A stretch of DNA of 33,929 nucleotides from Chlorokybus atmophyticus (taxonomy: Eukaryota; Streptophyta; Chlorokybophyceae; Chlorokybales; Chlorokybaceae), in contig RHPI01001442.1 in NCBI GenBank assembly GCA_009103225.1, positions 1 to 33,929 on the forward strand. The letters are read 5' to 3'. Positions within the stretch are counted from its first letter, which is position 1. Every line of letters starts with the position of its first letter. The notes beneath the pieces were generated by a model. It was given only the letters and a program-made list of their open reading frames with translations, searched no databases and was not told the DNA's origin. Position numbers and translations under genes: made by a program. Of this stretch, positions 1-9,752 are shown piece after piece.

Positions 1-3000
1 TTGTGTCAAGGTCACGGTACAAGGCACCAGCTGTGTCTGTGTACATGACGTATTGGCGACCAGCAATGAAGACTTGAGGCTTCTTTTTGTAGATATGCAC
101 AAATACTTGCTTCACAGCAATGTAACTGTGGTCGTCTGTTACAACGTTATCAAAGCCTAGAGGCGACTCTGTTCTGCACAGTAGAACACAAAGCTTGGTA
201 GCAGTCAGACAGCAAGCACAACAGCACGTGTGAGGACAACAATAGCAAGCAATCTAACCTGNCCTAACCTATGAATCTCCCCATTAAGCAGCACAGCCTT
301 GTAGTGGTAAGCCGTATTCTGCACGAGATGCCTAGCATCTGCTCTGATGTGCCTGCTGACCATCTCAAACCGCTCTGAGCTTAGTGGTGTGGGTTGACCT
401 GGCAGCTGGCCAATAAGTATGCCTCGAGCAAGAATGTCTTGTGACTCAGACCGGTGTGGACACGTCTCAGCCTTCTTCCAGAGTTCCAAAGCCTTGCTTT
501 GACTGGGTGCTTCGTACCAGAAACCTCCAACACCGCTGGACACGCGATGGGACCGCAACTGCAGCTGAACGCGTGTTGCAAAGACCATGCCCGTGCGCTG
601 GTCTTCGCGCAAGACAGTAAGCAGCCGCTCGTACTACAAGCGTACATGTCGATGTATGTAGATGAACTCATACTCTTTGTTGTTGGTGCTGGTCTCCAAG
701 TGATCTGAGACAGCGCGCTCGAAGACGTAGCACCAGTACACATCATGGCTGCCGTGGCGGAAGATATTGTCCAGCAGATGACCTGCTCCAGCAGCATGCT
801 CTAGAGGTCTCAAGTTGTGGCCAAAGCATTCTTCTGAGTTGATACGCCAGTAACGCAGTAAGCTGTCTGCCAGTCTGAGGGTGTCTTCGGTCCAGCCATT
901 GAAGCGGGAGTGGCGATAGAACAGGCAGATGAGCTTGTGTAAGGACATGAAGATGTCGCGCATGTGCGACAAGTCAGCAAGCCCGTTGTCACGTAAGGTG
1001 CAAAGTCCTGCATAAACTTCTTGTAGTCTTCTGCCTTCCACGAGCCCAGCCTGTCTGTAATCCCCTTTGGAGAGCGCCCGGATCGCATTTCCTTGATCAA
1101 GGCTGCAGTGAAGTCCTTAAGCCTGGCCTCCACCAAGGGAACATCCACCACCCTTTCGTGCGCTCCCTTTGCAAAAACTGCATGGCAGAGGCCCTTCACT
1201 AGACCTTCACACAAGGTGTGCATGACGTCGTACACCACGTCCTTGAGTGGGCTGAAGCCATAGGCATGGTAGAGGCGCCACAGTTGGCTCCTGCCTGTGA
1301 CACCTGTCTCCATGCTGACTTGTGTTCCAATAGCAGGGGTAGCAGCAGTCTCCAGCTTATCAATGTTGGTCAGAGTCTCCTGTTCTTCTCTCTCGGGCCA
1401 TGGATGTCTTGAGTGCATGAAGTTCTGATCGTAGCGGTAGACCTTCTTCTGGTAGGTGTTGAGCTCCACTGCTTGGGAGTTGCTAGGACCAGCTGGACCA
1501 TTGCTGGTTGATGCAGCAGCACGCTTCTTGCTGGCAGGTTGCTTCTTCTTCTTCTTCTTCTTCTCAGCCGCCTGCTTCTTATTCCTGCTAGCAGACTTTG
1601 CCTGGCTGCTGGACTTGGAAACAGCCTTCTTGCAAGCAGACACCTGCTCGTCGTCGGACTCTGGAGCAGCCTTGCGCTTTACAGGCCTTTGGGCTTCTTC
1701 CATGTAGGGCTGGGCCTTACACCAGCATCTGCGGCAGCCCAAGATGCCACCATCTTTCATCTTCAGTATCTGACACTGGGCTGGGTGATCACCAGCCCAG
1801 ATGAGCAGCATCGCACGCAAGCGCGTGGTAGCACCGGCTGCTTGAGAGTGCAGGTCAGGGCAAACTTCAGAGGTGGGGAGGGCATAATTGCAGGTGAAGC
1901 CCTCAAGCAGCAGTGATTCGAGCTCGTCTATAAGTGGCTTCAGAAAGGGGTCCATGTTGTCAACCCCCTTGGGAAGCTGATCTTTGGGCACAAAACCCAC
2001 AGGAAGAAGCGAAGACGTCTGCGCGCTCAACAACTTGCCTCCGTTCAAGATGGCCACGTTGATCATCAGCGTGTTGCGGGGGCTGGTGCTGGCTGTGGTG
2101 AAGCCGTCCCAGTGGCCAATGAAGATGAGGTTCCTCGGGTCACCGCAGGCCATATGCTTGAAAGGACAGGTGACCTGCTCGCAGGTGCGACACCGAAACC
2201 TCCACTGCGGCCCATCATCACTGTCGCCTTCAGTGAAGTGGTGGCCTGGTCTGTGAACTGTCTGGCAGTGCTCGCATCTGACTGGCAGCCAGTAGGTCTT
2301 CTTGGGGTTGAAGAAGTCGGAGATCTCCCTCATACGAGCTCCATCCCAGACTTCATGTTGACTGGCAGGAGGTATTGCTGGATCTTTGTCAAGCCACCGC
2401 TCCCGGTGCAGCCAGGCCTGGAGCCATTGATGACAGATGGTTGGCACGCCCAACATAAGCTGCAACCTTGACCTGAGAGGGAGGTAGTAGAAACTCGTGC
2501 CTTCCTTGCGTTTCTGACTGCAGTCTGGGCACTGTTCTTTTGCCATGGCCTTGCGCTCCTTCTCGCGCTGCCGGTAGCTGGAGCGCACCGAGTCTTCGTC
2601 TTGCACAACGAGCTCAGCATTTGGATAGGGCTTGTCGAACAGGTGGCCGCAGGCACAGACAGAATAATGCAGTGTTGAAGGCATCCCCATGCGCTCAAAC
2701 ATGCCAATCAGGCTCTTGCAAGTAGTTGGCAGCTTGAAGCCTTCGCTCTTCTCATCGAACAATCCCTTCTTAGCCAAAGCCATCAGGGAGCTTTCGCCTT
2801 TAAAGAGGACAGGGAGCAGTTTGTTGAAGCAGTCCTGCGAGACTCCAGCTTCGTCTAGGATGGATGAGATCTCGATTATCTTGTCCAGGTAAGTTGTAGA
2901 CGTCTGCTGCAGATCAGGCAACTTGTCTGCATCAAAGCTGTCCAAAGTGGGTTGCACAGTGGGAATGCTCCTCAGCCGTCTGGCCGCCTCGTCTTTGGCT

Positions 3001-3596
3001 AAGTGCGCATCGATGACCAAGCGCGGCTGCATGATCTGCGACACAGTAAGGGTGTAAGCAACGTGCATGCATGGTCACTTGTTCATCAGCGCAGGCCAAG
3101 CGAAGCAACTTACCAAGCCTTTGCACTTGGAGCAGAGGCAAAGGTCGCGACTGAAGGTTGGAGGCTGCTCAGGCTCAGGCTCTTGGTTGCCAGAATGATC
3201 GGATTGCTCGGCGGCTCCAAAGTCCGGCGTCTCTTGAGAAGATTGTTCTGCTGTCTGCTGGTTGGACAGGTGTGGTTGATCTTCAGGCGCAGGCTCGGGC
3301 TCCAAGGCAGACGCAGGTGCAGGTTCGGGCTCCAAGGCAGACGCAGGTGCAGGCTCAAGCTCCAAGGCAGACGCAGGTGCAGGCAGCTGCAAATCACCTC
3401 CTCCTCCAGTGAGGTGCGGGCTGATGTTTGTTGGACGCGCTTGCTGGGCGGCCCTCATCTCTTTAAGCAGTGACCGTTTAGCACGTACACTGGCTTTGCG
3501 TGGCTTCCCACCAGCATGCTTGATTAGTGCAAGCGTTTCATCAAACTGCTCACGCTCGCGCAGAACAGCAGACTGTTGAACAATGCGTCCTGTCAT
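1..3596 (-). pseudogene. CACTA/tnp2-type transposase, damaged, runs off left edge
   Basis: The likely role is the transposase of a CACTA-like (EnSpm/tnp2) DNA transposon. Three exons can be joined: 3596-3114 (161 codons), 3035-269 and 173-1 (open to the window edge); both introns are GT-AG and phase-consistent. The first exon carries a three-copy Pro-Ala-Glu repeat and ends near CLCSKCKG. The large exon has Cys pairs (CPDC, CEHC, CRTC) and a tnp2-like core: GHWDGF, FLKPLIDELESLLLEGF, MLLIWAGDHPAQ, then GCRRCWC. Downstream are RYWRINSEECFGHNL and DVYWCYVFERA, like the C-terminal part of tnp2 proteins. Two lesions are visible. The frame shifts by one base near 990-1000, inside a phrase that reads on smoothly in the next frame. 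An in-frame TAG lies at 634-636, with the same frame open on both sides. Base 262 is N. I infer a recently inactivated copy; a sequencing error could explain one lesion. The family call rests on remembered motif order, not a search. Confidence 0.72.
3290..3390 (-). repeat. 30-bp tandem repeat inside the transposase first exon
   Basis: The phrase tccaaggcagacgcaggtgc recurs at 3301, 3331 and 3361, exactly 30 bp apart. It encodes three copies of a ten-residue unit of the type PAPASALEPE, a flexible acidic Pro-Ala linker between the N-terminal basic segment and the Cys-rich segment of the transposase. The units differ by a few substitutions. Copy number is probably variable between element copies. 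Confidence 0.9.
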
Positions 3597-4260
3597 GGCT
3601 GCAGATGATAGCGTGTAAGTCGGACTTGAATACTGCTAACAGTGACAGCATATGACGGACAACTTGGGGGCTAATAATTGGCAGCAGCGGTCACTGATAT
3701 CTTGGATTTAGCAAACGAAAACGGAGCAACTACAAGCATTCACCTTGAACAAGTGAGATTGAATGCAAGACGCCCAGCAGCAAGCTAACAGACTGTAAGG
3801 GAGACACTCTCGACCAAGCCTCACTGACAGAGCAAACCAAGCAACAATAACAAGCTAGCATAGGCCTTACCAGCAAGAGCTCGTGAGCAGAAATAACTCC
3901 TTCTCCCCAGCAGCTTGTCAGCAGCTCCGCTCCGCAGCAGCAGCAATAGCTCCGCTCCGCAGCAGCAGCTCAGTTCACCGTCCTCGAGAACCCAAGAATC
4001 CAGACAGCTTCATCCAACCTGCCGCAGCTCAGCTCCAGCTCCAGCTGATGTGCAATTTTTGCCAGATCTGCTTCTTGGTAGAAGCAGCTTCTTCTCATAA
4101 GCAGCTCAGCAGCAGCAGCAGCAGTAGCTCACGCCACTGGCTTCTCCAAGTAAACCAGCAGCAGCAGCTCGCGCCGCCGCCTCCTTCTCTTCCTCCAAGC
4201 ATGCAGCTCAGCATCCGCTCCGACCCAGCTCAGCTCAGCTCCAAGGCTGCTGGTCGGTAC
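3597..4260. other. Element 5' flank, CTG/CAG-rich non-coding DNA
   Basis: This stretch lies upstream of the minus-strand transposase start and probably holds its promoter and leader. From about 3900 to 4260 it is dominated by irregular agc/cag and ctc/cagct runs, which create open frames rich in Gln and Ser on the plus strand. Those frames have no recognisable domain and look like composition artefacts. No gene is supported. Confidence 0.5.
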
Positions 4261-4267
4261 GAGGGTG

Positions 4268-4680
4268 TTGTGCCGTTCTCGGCACAAGCCATTGATGTAA
4301 TCCGCTGCCGGTCACAGCGCAGGAGGAGAGAAGGCTGCTGCTTTGCTACGGTACAAGTCTACTGTGCCGCTCTCGGCATAAGTTTTCTGCACCGGTAGCG
4401 GCACAATGATTGACGAACCGTTAACGGATCGCTAGTCTCGTGCCGTGATCGGGATGTGGAACCTTGTACCGATCACGGCACCAGCTCTGTTGTGCCGACT
4501 TCAGCTTGGACTGTCTTGTGCCGTCAATGGCACAAGGGAGCAAAGGCGCCGACGCCGGCACAAGACTGCAGTCTGCGTACCGACCGCGGACGGCTTTTTT
4601 TACCAGGAAGTCCCGACGGCACAGCCTGGTTGTGCCGTCTGCGCCGAAGAAGTTAACTGCTTGTGCCGTGAACGGCACGC
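4268..4680. repeat. Subterminal array of inverted TTGTGCCG / CGGCACAA motifs
   Basis: At least ten copies of the octamer TTGTGCCG or its complement CGGCACAA, some with one change, lie within about 410 bp. Several are arranged as close inverted pairs: 4268-4275 with 4280-4287 (4-bp spacer), 4515-4536 (both arms), and cgtgccgtgatcgg at 4439-4452 against ccgatcacggcacc at 4469-4482. Dense short repeats in both orientations next to the element end are typical of CACTA transposons, where they bind an element-encoded protein. The position, upstream of the tnp2-like gene, fits that role. Binding by such a protein is inferred. Confidence 0.7.
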
Positions 4681-4990
4681 ACTGCAGGCGCCATGTGACA
4701 TACTCTCACCACTGCCCGTACATTGTATATATTGTGCGCTTTTAGGTGCAAGACCAAACAATCAGTCGAAGGTTTGTACAAGCTGCATGGCATGTTAGTG
4801 TTGGCTTACGGCAAGAATTGCCAACTTTTGTCAAACGGCAAGGGTCACATATTAACAGCAGTGTAACGGCAAAGAAACTGCCGGCTATTGCTGTCAGCTG
4901 TCCGTAACTACCGGCTAACGGCCGTCTGTGCACATCGACCAAAGGGTAACTGGTTGACGACTCTCAGTGTCACAGCCCACTCGACCACAA
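4681..4990. other. Probable transposon end region with CGGCAA motifs
   Basis: Downstream of the TTGTGCCG array, shorter motifs such as cggcaag, taacggcaaag and actgccgg occur in both orientations up to about 4930. A TAGTG, the reverse complement of the CACTA terminus, occurs at 4796-4800 and is one candidate for the right end of the element. Another is the tTAGTG near 5560. Without the left end I cannot choose between them or show a target duplication. Confidence 0.3.
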
Positions 4991-5087
4991 ATGTAACGGG
5001 AAGGTACATTAAATTACCACTCGACCACAAAAGACTTGATGCTTTTATGGTCGATTTGTGGTAATTTTATGTACCTTCCCGTTACAT
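4991..5087. repeat. 97-bp near-perfect palindrome (foldback/MITE-like unit)
   Basis: The outer arms at 4991-5009 and 5069-5087 are perfect 19-bp reverse complements (atgtaacgggaaggtacat on the left). The pairing continues inward with few mismatches through attaccac, tcgaccac and aaaag. The whole unit could fold into one long hairpin. A related copy lies at about 5478-5550: the 46 bases at 5018-5063 recur there unchanged, followed by one tgtaccttcccgttaca arm. Recurrence plus palindromic structure fits a foldback or MITE-type element. No coding capacity is present. Confidence 0.75.
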
Positions 5088-5421
5088 TTCCCCCCACTTA
5101 AGAACGCTGACGTCCTCGGCAGCTGGCGCTCTCATCAGCTGGGGAATTTTCTTCCCAGGGGTCTGATTTAGGGTCGGTCACCGGCCCCACCACCCAAGGA
5201 CCGGCCAATTTAGGCCCATACCGGTCAACGCGCGCATAGCGCTCCGCTGCCGGCCCCACAGGTCGCGTCGCCGCGATAGGCAGGTCGCGCCCTGCCGCGC
5301 CGATTGAACTGGTCAGTTCGGCGCGACTGCCATTAGGCAAGTCGCGACCCATCGATGATGGCACTCATAAAGTGACCATGTACGATGTTATTGGATCGAG
5401 AAACAACGACCGCGGAATTCG
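5088..5421. repeat. GC-rich repeat block with CCGGCC and AGGTCGCG motifs
   Basis: The block 5150-5360 holds repeated ccggcc, accggtc and (a/g)gtcgcg motifs in both orientations, for example caggtcgcg at two sites and ggcgcgactgcc / ggcaagtcgcg near 5320-5345. It looks like the subterminal part of another DNA transposon, different from the TTGTGCCG array. No gene is seen. Confidence 0.4.
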
Positions 5422-5494
5422 TGTGCAAGGCAGGAATCGAACCCGGGTCTCAAGCTCCGATGACCAATGTCACAGCCCACTCGACCACAAAAGA
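5422..5494 (-). repeat. tRNA-derived SINE head (pol III A and B boxes)
   Basis: On the minus strand the A box TGGTCGAGTGG sits at 5487-5477 and the B box GGTTCGATTCC at 5443-5433. Their starts are 44 nt apart, exactly the spacing of tRNA positions 8 and 52. A partial D stem (GTCG with TGAC) and four of five T-stem pairs can be formed. The acceptor arms (TCTTTTG and CTTGCAC) do not pair, so this is not a working tRNA gene. A degenerate tRNA with intact internal promoter boxes is the signature of a tRNA-derived SINE. The A-box part also occurs inside the nearby palindromic unit. Confidence 0.6.
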
Positions 5495-5742
5495 CTTGAT
5501 GCTTTTATGGTCGATTTGTGGTACTCTAATGNCTGTACCTTCCCGTTACACTCGGCCGGTTAGTGCCACTGACAACCACTTTCGGCCCGCGGCCGTCTGC
5601 GTTAGTCCACTTAAGCCAACGGCAAACCCAACAGTCCAAAAGTAATATTTCAGGCAGCGACAGGCAAGCTCAGGCAGGCTCAGGCACCAGTCAGTCCCTC
5701 AGTCCTTAGTCAGTCACCGCGTAAAATTTGCGATGTACTTAC

Positions 5743-6051
5743 TTGTTGGAACCAAGTGAATAGTGCTTGCTTTAGGCGCTCATAGCATGCACTGCGCTCT
5801 GTCATTTTTGCTGCTGCATGCTTATCTGCCTTGTCCACTCCCAACCATTTCTTTTTGCTTTAAAGAATGACGGACAATTTGTTGCGCTTGATTGTTTTCT
5901 TCAACTTGTTGGTGGCTTCTTGTGCCAGCCTATCCTGAGAGTAGTCCGAGTGCTTATCTGCTTTTTCTCTAGATGCACACGCTTGCGATCTGCCATCTGC
6001 ATGAGCACGTACGTTTATGCGCTTGCATGTAATGTCTTTGTGCACCTGCAT
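5743..6051 (-). pseudogene. Fragment of pogo/CENP-B-type transposase, N-terminal DNA-binding part
   Basis: One minus-strand frame reads a helix-turn-helix-like stretch YSQDRLAQEATNKLKK, then RNKLSVIL, an in-frame TAA at 5862-5860, then SKKKWLGV and, after MTERSA, CYERLKQALFTWFQQ. It ends at a plausible donor (gtaagt) after 5743. The order matches the N-terminus of pogo/Tigger and CENP-B proteins: a psq-type HTH ending in S-x-IL-K-x-K-x-KWL, then the 'Y-x-LE-x-AL-x-x-WF-x-Q' start of the second HTH. The stop replaces the residue that is usually Lys, so the copy is dead. No DDE catalytic part is found. The match is from memory of the family pattern, hence moderate confidence. Confidence 0.55.
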
Positions 6052-6517
6052 TCATGTGGTTGTATGCAGTACGCTGGACTACACACGAGTGCAAGCATTG
6101 CACTATTATAACCAATCCATTTCACGCAATCATACAGCAATATGCACATGCTGTGTGCGTAGGTTGCCATACTTGACAGTCATGCAAGTGATAGGCAGAC
6201 GCTCTGCACAATCACAAACAAAGTACGTGATACGATGCGCTGTTGTGAAGGTCGACACGTTTGTAAACAAACCCAAGTACCTACTCAATAGCATTCAACT
6301 ACATGCATGCATTGCTGCTGACGCGCAGCAACTGCAGCAGGACATATGTGAACGTGCAAAAACACACCTTGTACTATTGCCGCCACCTTGATGTGCGGCT
6401 ACTTGGATCGATACGTTGCGCCAACCACTAATGACATAGAGTCAGCAACGCTACTGACGCCGCTGCGGCGGCCGCCGCCGCCGCTGCTGCGGCTTTAACG
6501 CCAGAACTGCTTGCTGT
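6052..6517. other. Non-coding stretch, GCC-repeat patch
   Basis: No supported gene. It holds many tgcatgca-like words and a short GCC/GGC-rich patch at 6458-6492 (gccgctgcggcggccgccgc). It may be the 5' part of the pogo-like element whose transposase remnant lies to the left. Confidence 0.4.
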
Positions 6518-6713
6518 CAGTCTACCCTAATCAATGGATTGTATAATGTCTGCCCTTTTATAATGACGTTTGCTACTAGCACTCGTTGTCCTTATAAAGA
6601 GTGATAGTCATTATTAGGGGGCGACATCGCCCCATGTAAATTGGTTATGCGAGAAAATGTCACTACTGCGAGGGTGTCATTGAAACGAGTGTGATTACAG
6701 CGAGGGTAGACTG
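6518..6713. mobile_element. 196-bp MITE-like element with pogo-type inverted ends
   Basis: The sequence CAGTCTACCCT at 6518-6528 and its exact complement AGGGTAGACTG at 6703-6713 bound a 196-bp unit. Read inward from the right the end is CAGTCTACCCTCGCTGTAAT, very like the CAGT...CTCGC(T)ATAA ends of pogo/Tigger elements. A second gcgagggt lies inside at about 6668. The centre holds a GGGGCGA-CA-TCGCCCC palindrome at 6618-6633. No TA duplication is visible at the two ends, which weakens the call. The right end could instead be the terminus of the longer pogo-like element to the left. Confidence 0.45.
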
Positions 6714-7743
6714 CAAAGAGACAGTCGCTCTCAGTCTCAGATATCGACATGGCTACAGTCCCATAGGTCCCCTAGTCCAAGCACGACAAAACGCAGACAA
6801 AAGAGTTTATAGGAACCCTCGGGCACCGACTGCACGGTGTCATCTTCCGCTTTTATCTGTATGACGTGGTGGAGGCGAACCCAGGCTCGGGTCACGTGCC
6901 GCGAGCGCTGGGCTTCGTCCTGCTGACTCGATGGCGGTTCCGATTGGCTCAATAGTCGACAGCAGTGTCACAGCACGTGTCCCCAATCCCGAATCGAGCT
7001 CGCACGCCCGCCTCTGCAATCAGCATATGCTGGCGCAGTGGAATCCATTCAGAGGGTTCGCATCATTCGCCGTTGGCGGTTGCGACCCTTTTTGTGAATG
7101 GGCCTGCACAGCCGCCACTTTTCACTCCGCCGTATTTCCCGCGCTTGTCCGTGGAAGCCGCAAGGGACTGCGGCTTCCACCGTGGGTAAGTTACGCCTTG
7201 GCCAGCAGTAACCGTATCCACGTCACTGTTGGGTTGTCGTATCTGGCCACGCGGCTAGTCAGTGGCGGCGCCGCAGCGGTTTGAGTGTGGCAGTGTTGTT
7301 GGCGGCGTCGGTGTTGGCGGCGGCGGCGAAGAAGAAGAAGCAGCAGCAGCAGGTTGGTGGCGGCGGTGTGCTGGAGGAGAGACTGTTCGGGCTGGGTTTG
7401 GACGTGTCTCCACGCGGAGGTTGGGTGCGCGTGTGTTACCAGCGACCATGAGTTGGCCGGCGGGGCGGACTATACCGCGGGTGGCGTCAGCGTTCCCTTG
7501 CGCCTGCGGACGTGCTTGCGGCTGTTGCTGTGGCGGGGTGTTTGGGGAGCCTGTGGGGGGACAGCTGGCGTAGGCCACCTCCCCCCTCAGGCTTGCGCTC
7601 CTAGTCTGCTCGTGTGTGTGTGAGCCCCTTCTTTCAAAGGGTTCCAAGCAACGTCTATTTTTACGCTAGAACATCCAGCGTTTGTACATTCTCTAGCTAG
7701 GGTTTGGTGTTGTATTACACCCTCACCGTAGTAAGCAGCGAAG
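6714..7743 (+). promoter_or_regulatory. Upstream/leader region of the S6 kinase gene
   Basis: No protein-coding gene is supported between the mobile elements and the kinase start. A perfect hairpin lies at 7151-7180 (12-bp arms gtggaagccgca / tgcggcttccac, 6-nt loop), followed by a donor-like gtaagt at 7185. A GGC/GAA-rich stretch at 7260-7400 and open frames at 7262-7573 and 7285-7623 have low-complexity compositions. They are more likely leader sequence or upstream ORFs than genes. The promoter itself cannot be pinned down. Confidence 0.35.
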
Positions 7744-9752
7744 ATGGGGAAGCAGCAGCTTGGCCGTCACAAGAACATGCTGTGTGAGGCAGTGCGCACC
7801 TCGCTGAAGGCAGGCACAGCCTCCTCCAGCTCCTCGTCCCTTACCAGCCTTGGGGACTGCGCTGGCGAGGAGTTTGAGTTCGATGAGCTCTTCACTGGAC
7901 AGTCGCCTCCAGGGAGTCCCAAGGCTTCGCGCTTCAGGCCAGCAGGGGATATGCCTGATGGTCACCTTGAGGTGAGCGCCAAACAAAACTCCACATAGCT
8001 TAAAACCTACCATACCTACCAAGGGCTACTACGTCTTGTAAACTCGGACTGGCTTGTTGTGACTGCCGCCAAGTGCACAGCGTTCAGTGCCACATCTGCA
8101 AGAGCGTTGTGTCACTGTTCTAACCACAACAATCTGTCGTGCTCATGTGTTGCGCTGTGCACTTGGCGCTGTGCACACATAAGCATAACAGAAACAGTTG
8201 TGCTTCTCATTTATGGCTACATTCTACGTCGCTCGCAAAACATTAGCAACCGTTGCTCTTGCTGTTGTACGCGTATTTGCTTCTGTAGACTGCTGTGCAA
8301 ATGAACCCGCAACACAAGCATACTGTAGCTGACAGTTATCTTCACTTGCCAGGAGCAACTGTTGGAAGTGGAGCAGCAATGCAGCTACAAGGAGCACTCT
8401 AGTGTTCTATACCCAGAACGGATCACACGCAATGCACATTCGCTTCTCGGGCCAACACCCGCACCTGCCGCATTTTCGCTTGAGCAGCTGCGGTCCCTGA
8501 AGGACCCTCAGCCCGAAGACGACAGTGACGATGGGCGTGACGTAGAGGTCTCTGCCGTCATAGCTGGCGTGGACAGGGAGGTTCCTGCGGGAAGCAAAAT
8601 GGGGCCTGGAGATTTTGAGCTGCTGCGGGTTGTAGGCAAAGGCGCGTTTGGCAAGGTCTTCCAGGTGGTCAAGAAGGATGACGGCCAAGTTCTGGCCATG
8701 AAGGTGAGCATGCCAGCTGTGTCTGTTATGTTTGCTTCTGTCACTCTGTTGTTCACCATTTAGTCGCTGTGCCTGTTTCGCTGTCTCAGCCCTCAACACC
8801 TTGTGGTATTGCCCTTTCTCATGTAGTATATGCCATGCAGGTTATGCGAAAGGACCAGATACTAGCCAGGAACCACACTGGTTACATGCGAGCTGAGCGA
8901 GACATCCTGACATCTGTTGAGCATCCCTACATCGTGGCAATGCGCTACTCTTTCCAGACCCCATCCAAGCTGTACTTGTTGCTTGACTTCATTAATGGCG
9001 GCCACTTGTTCTTCCAGCTGTACAAGCAGGGCATCTTCAACGAGGAGCTGACGCGGTTGTACACTGCCGAGATTGTCCTAGCCGTCGCCCACTTGCACAG
9101 CTTGGACATCATTCACCGCGATCTAAAACCCGAGAACATCCTGCTCGACACTGAGGGGCATGTGCGCATAACTGACTTTGGCTTGGCAAAAGCCGAAGTG
9201 ACAGAGATGTCTGCCACAAACTCCCTTTGCGGAACAATGGAGTACATGAGCCCGGAGATTATTCTTGCCAAGGGTCATGGCAAGCCCGCCGACTGGTGGT
9301 CACTGGGCATTTTGATGTGCGAGATGCTCACCGGCAAGCCTCCCTTTTACCACAAGAACAGACAGAAGTTGCAAGATCAGATAGCAAAGCAGAAGCTCAA
9401 GCTGCCCTCCTACCTCTCCCCCGCAGCTCACAACATTCTCAAGTCCCTGCTGAACAAAGACCCCGCCAAGCGGCTAGGAAGCGGCCCCACAGGTGCCGCT
9501 GAGATCATGTCACACCCATTCTTCAAGCCCATCAACTGGAAGCTACTGGGAGCGCGCAAGATCCCGTCTCCATTCAAGCCAGACATTGATGGCGACCGCT
9601 GTACCGCCAACTTTGATGAGACCTGGACCAAGATGCCTGTTGCCGATTCCCCCAGCGAGGCCCCTGCCGGCTTCACAGACCCTCTCGCAGACCCCTTCTT
9701 TGGTTACACTTACATCCGCCCAAATGTGCTGGACACAGTACTTGCTAGTTAG
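7744..9752 (+). CDS. S6K: Ribosomal protein S6 kinase (plant-type AGC kinase)
   Basis: AGC-family Ser/Thr kinase, 496 residues from three exons: 7744-7971, 8353-8703 and 8841-9752, all phase 0. In plants S6K acts below TOR and PDK1 and phosphorylates ribosomal protein S6. The N-terminus has an acidic-aromatic EFEFDELFTG segment resembling the TOR-signalling region of plant S6Ks. The kinase domain starts near residue 164. Visible motifs: GKGAFGKV (171-178), the ATP-binding Lys in AMK (193, last codon before intron 2), HRDLKPEN (285-292), DFGLAK (305-310) and the activation-loop Ser in TNSLCGT (321, the PDK1-type site). SPE replaces the usual APE. The C-terminal tail has the phrase INWKLL, then the hydrophobic motif FFGYTY with Thr 483, the TOR-type site. 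ADWWSLGILMCEMLTGKPPF and DFINGGHLFFQLY favour S6K over other AGC kinases. Start: the ATG at 7744 is the first in the exon frame. Confidence 0.9.

Noticed and set aside
3883-4398. 171-codon Gln/Ser-rich plus-strand frame
   Set aside because: It arises from irregular CAG/CTC runs in the transposon flank; no domain.
5422-5494. Functional tRNA gene
   Set aside because: A and B boxes are present but the acceptor arms do not pair and the anticodon arm is weak; called a SINE head instead.
7262-7623. Gly/Cys/Arg-rich open frames before S6K
   Set aside because: Overlapping frames on both strands with low-complexity products; better explained by the GC-rich leader.
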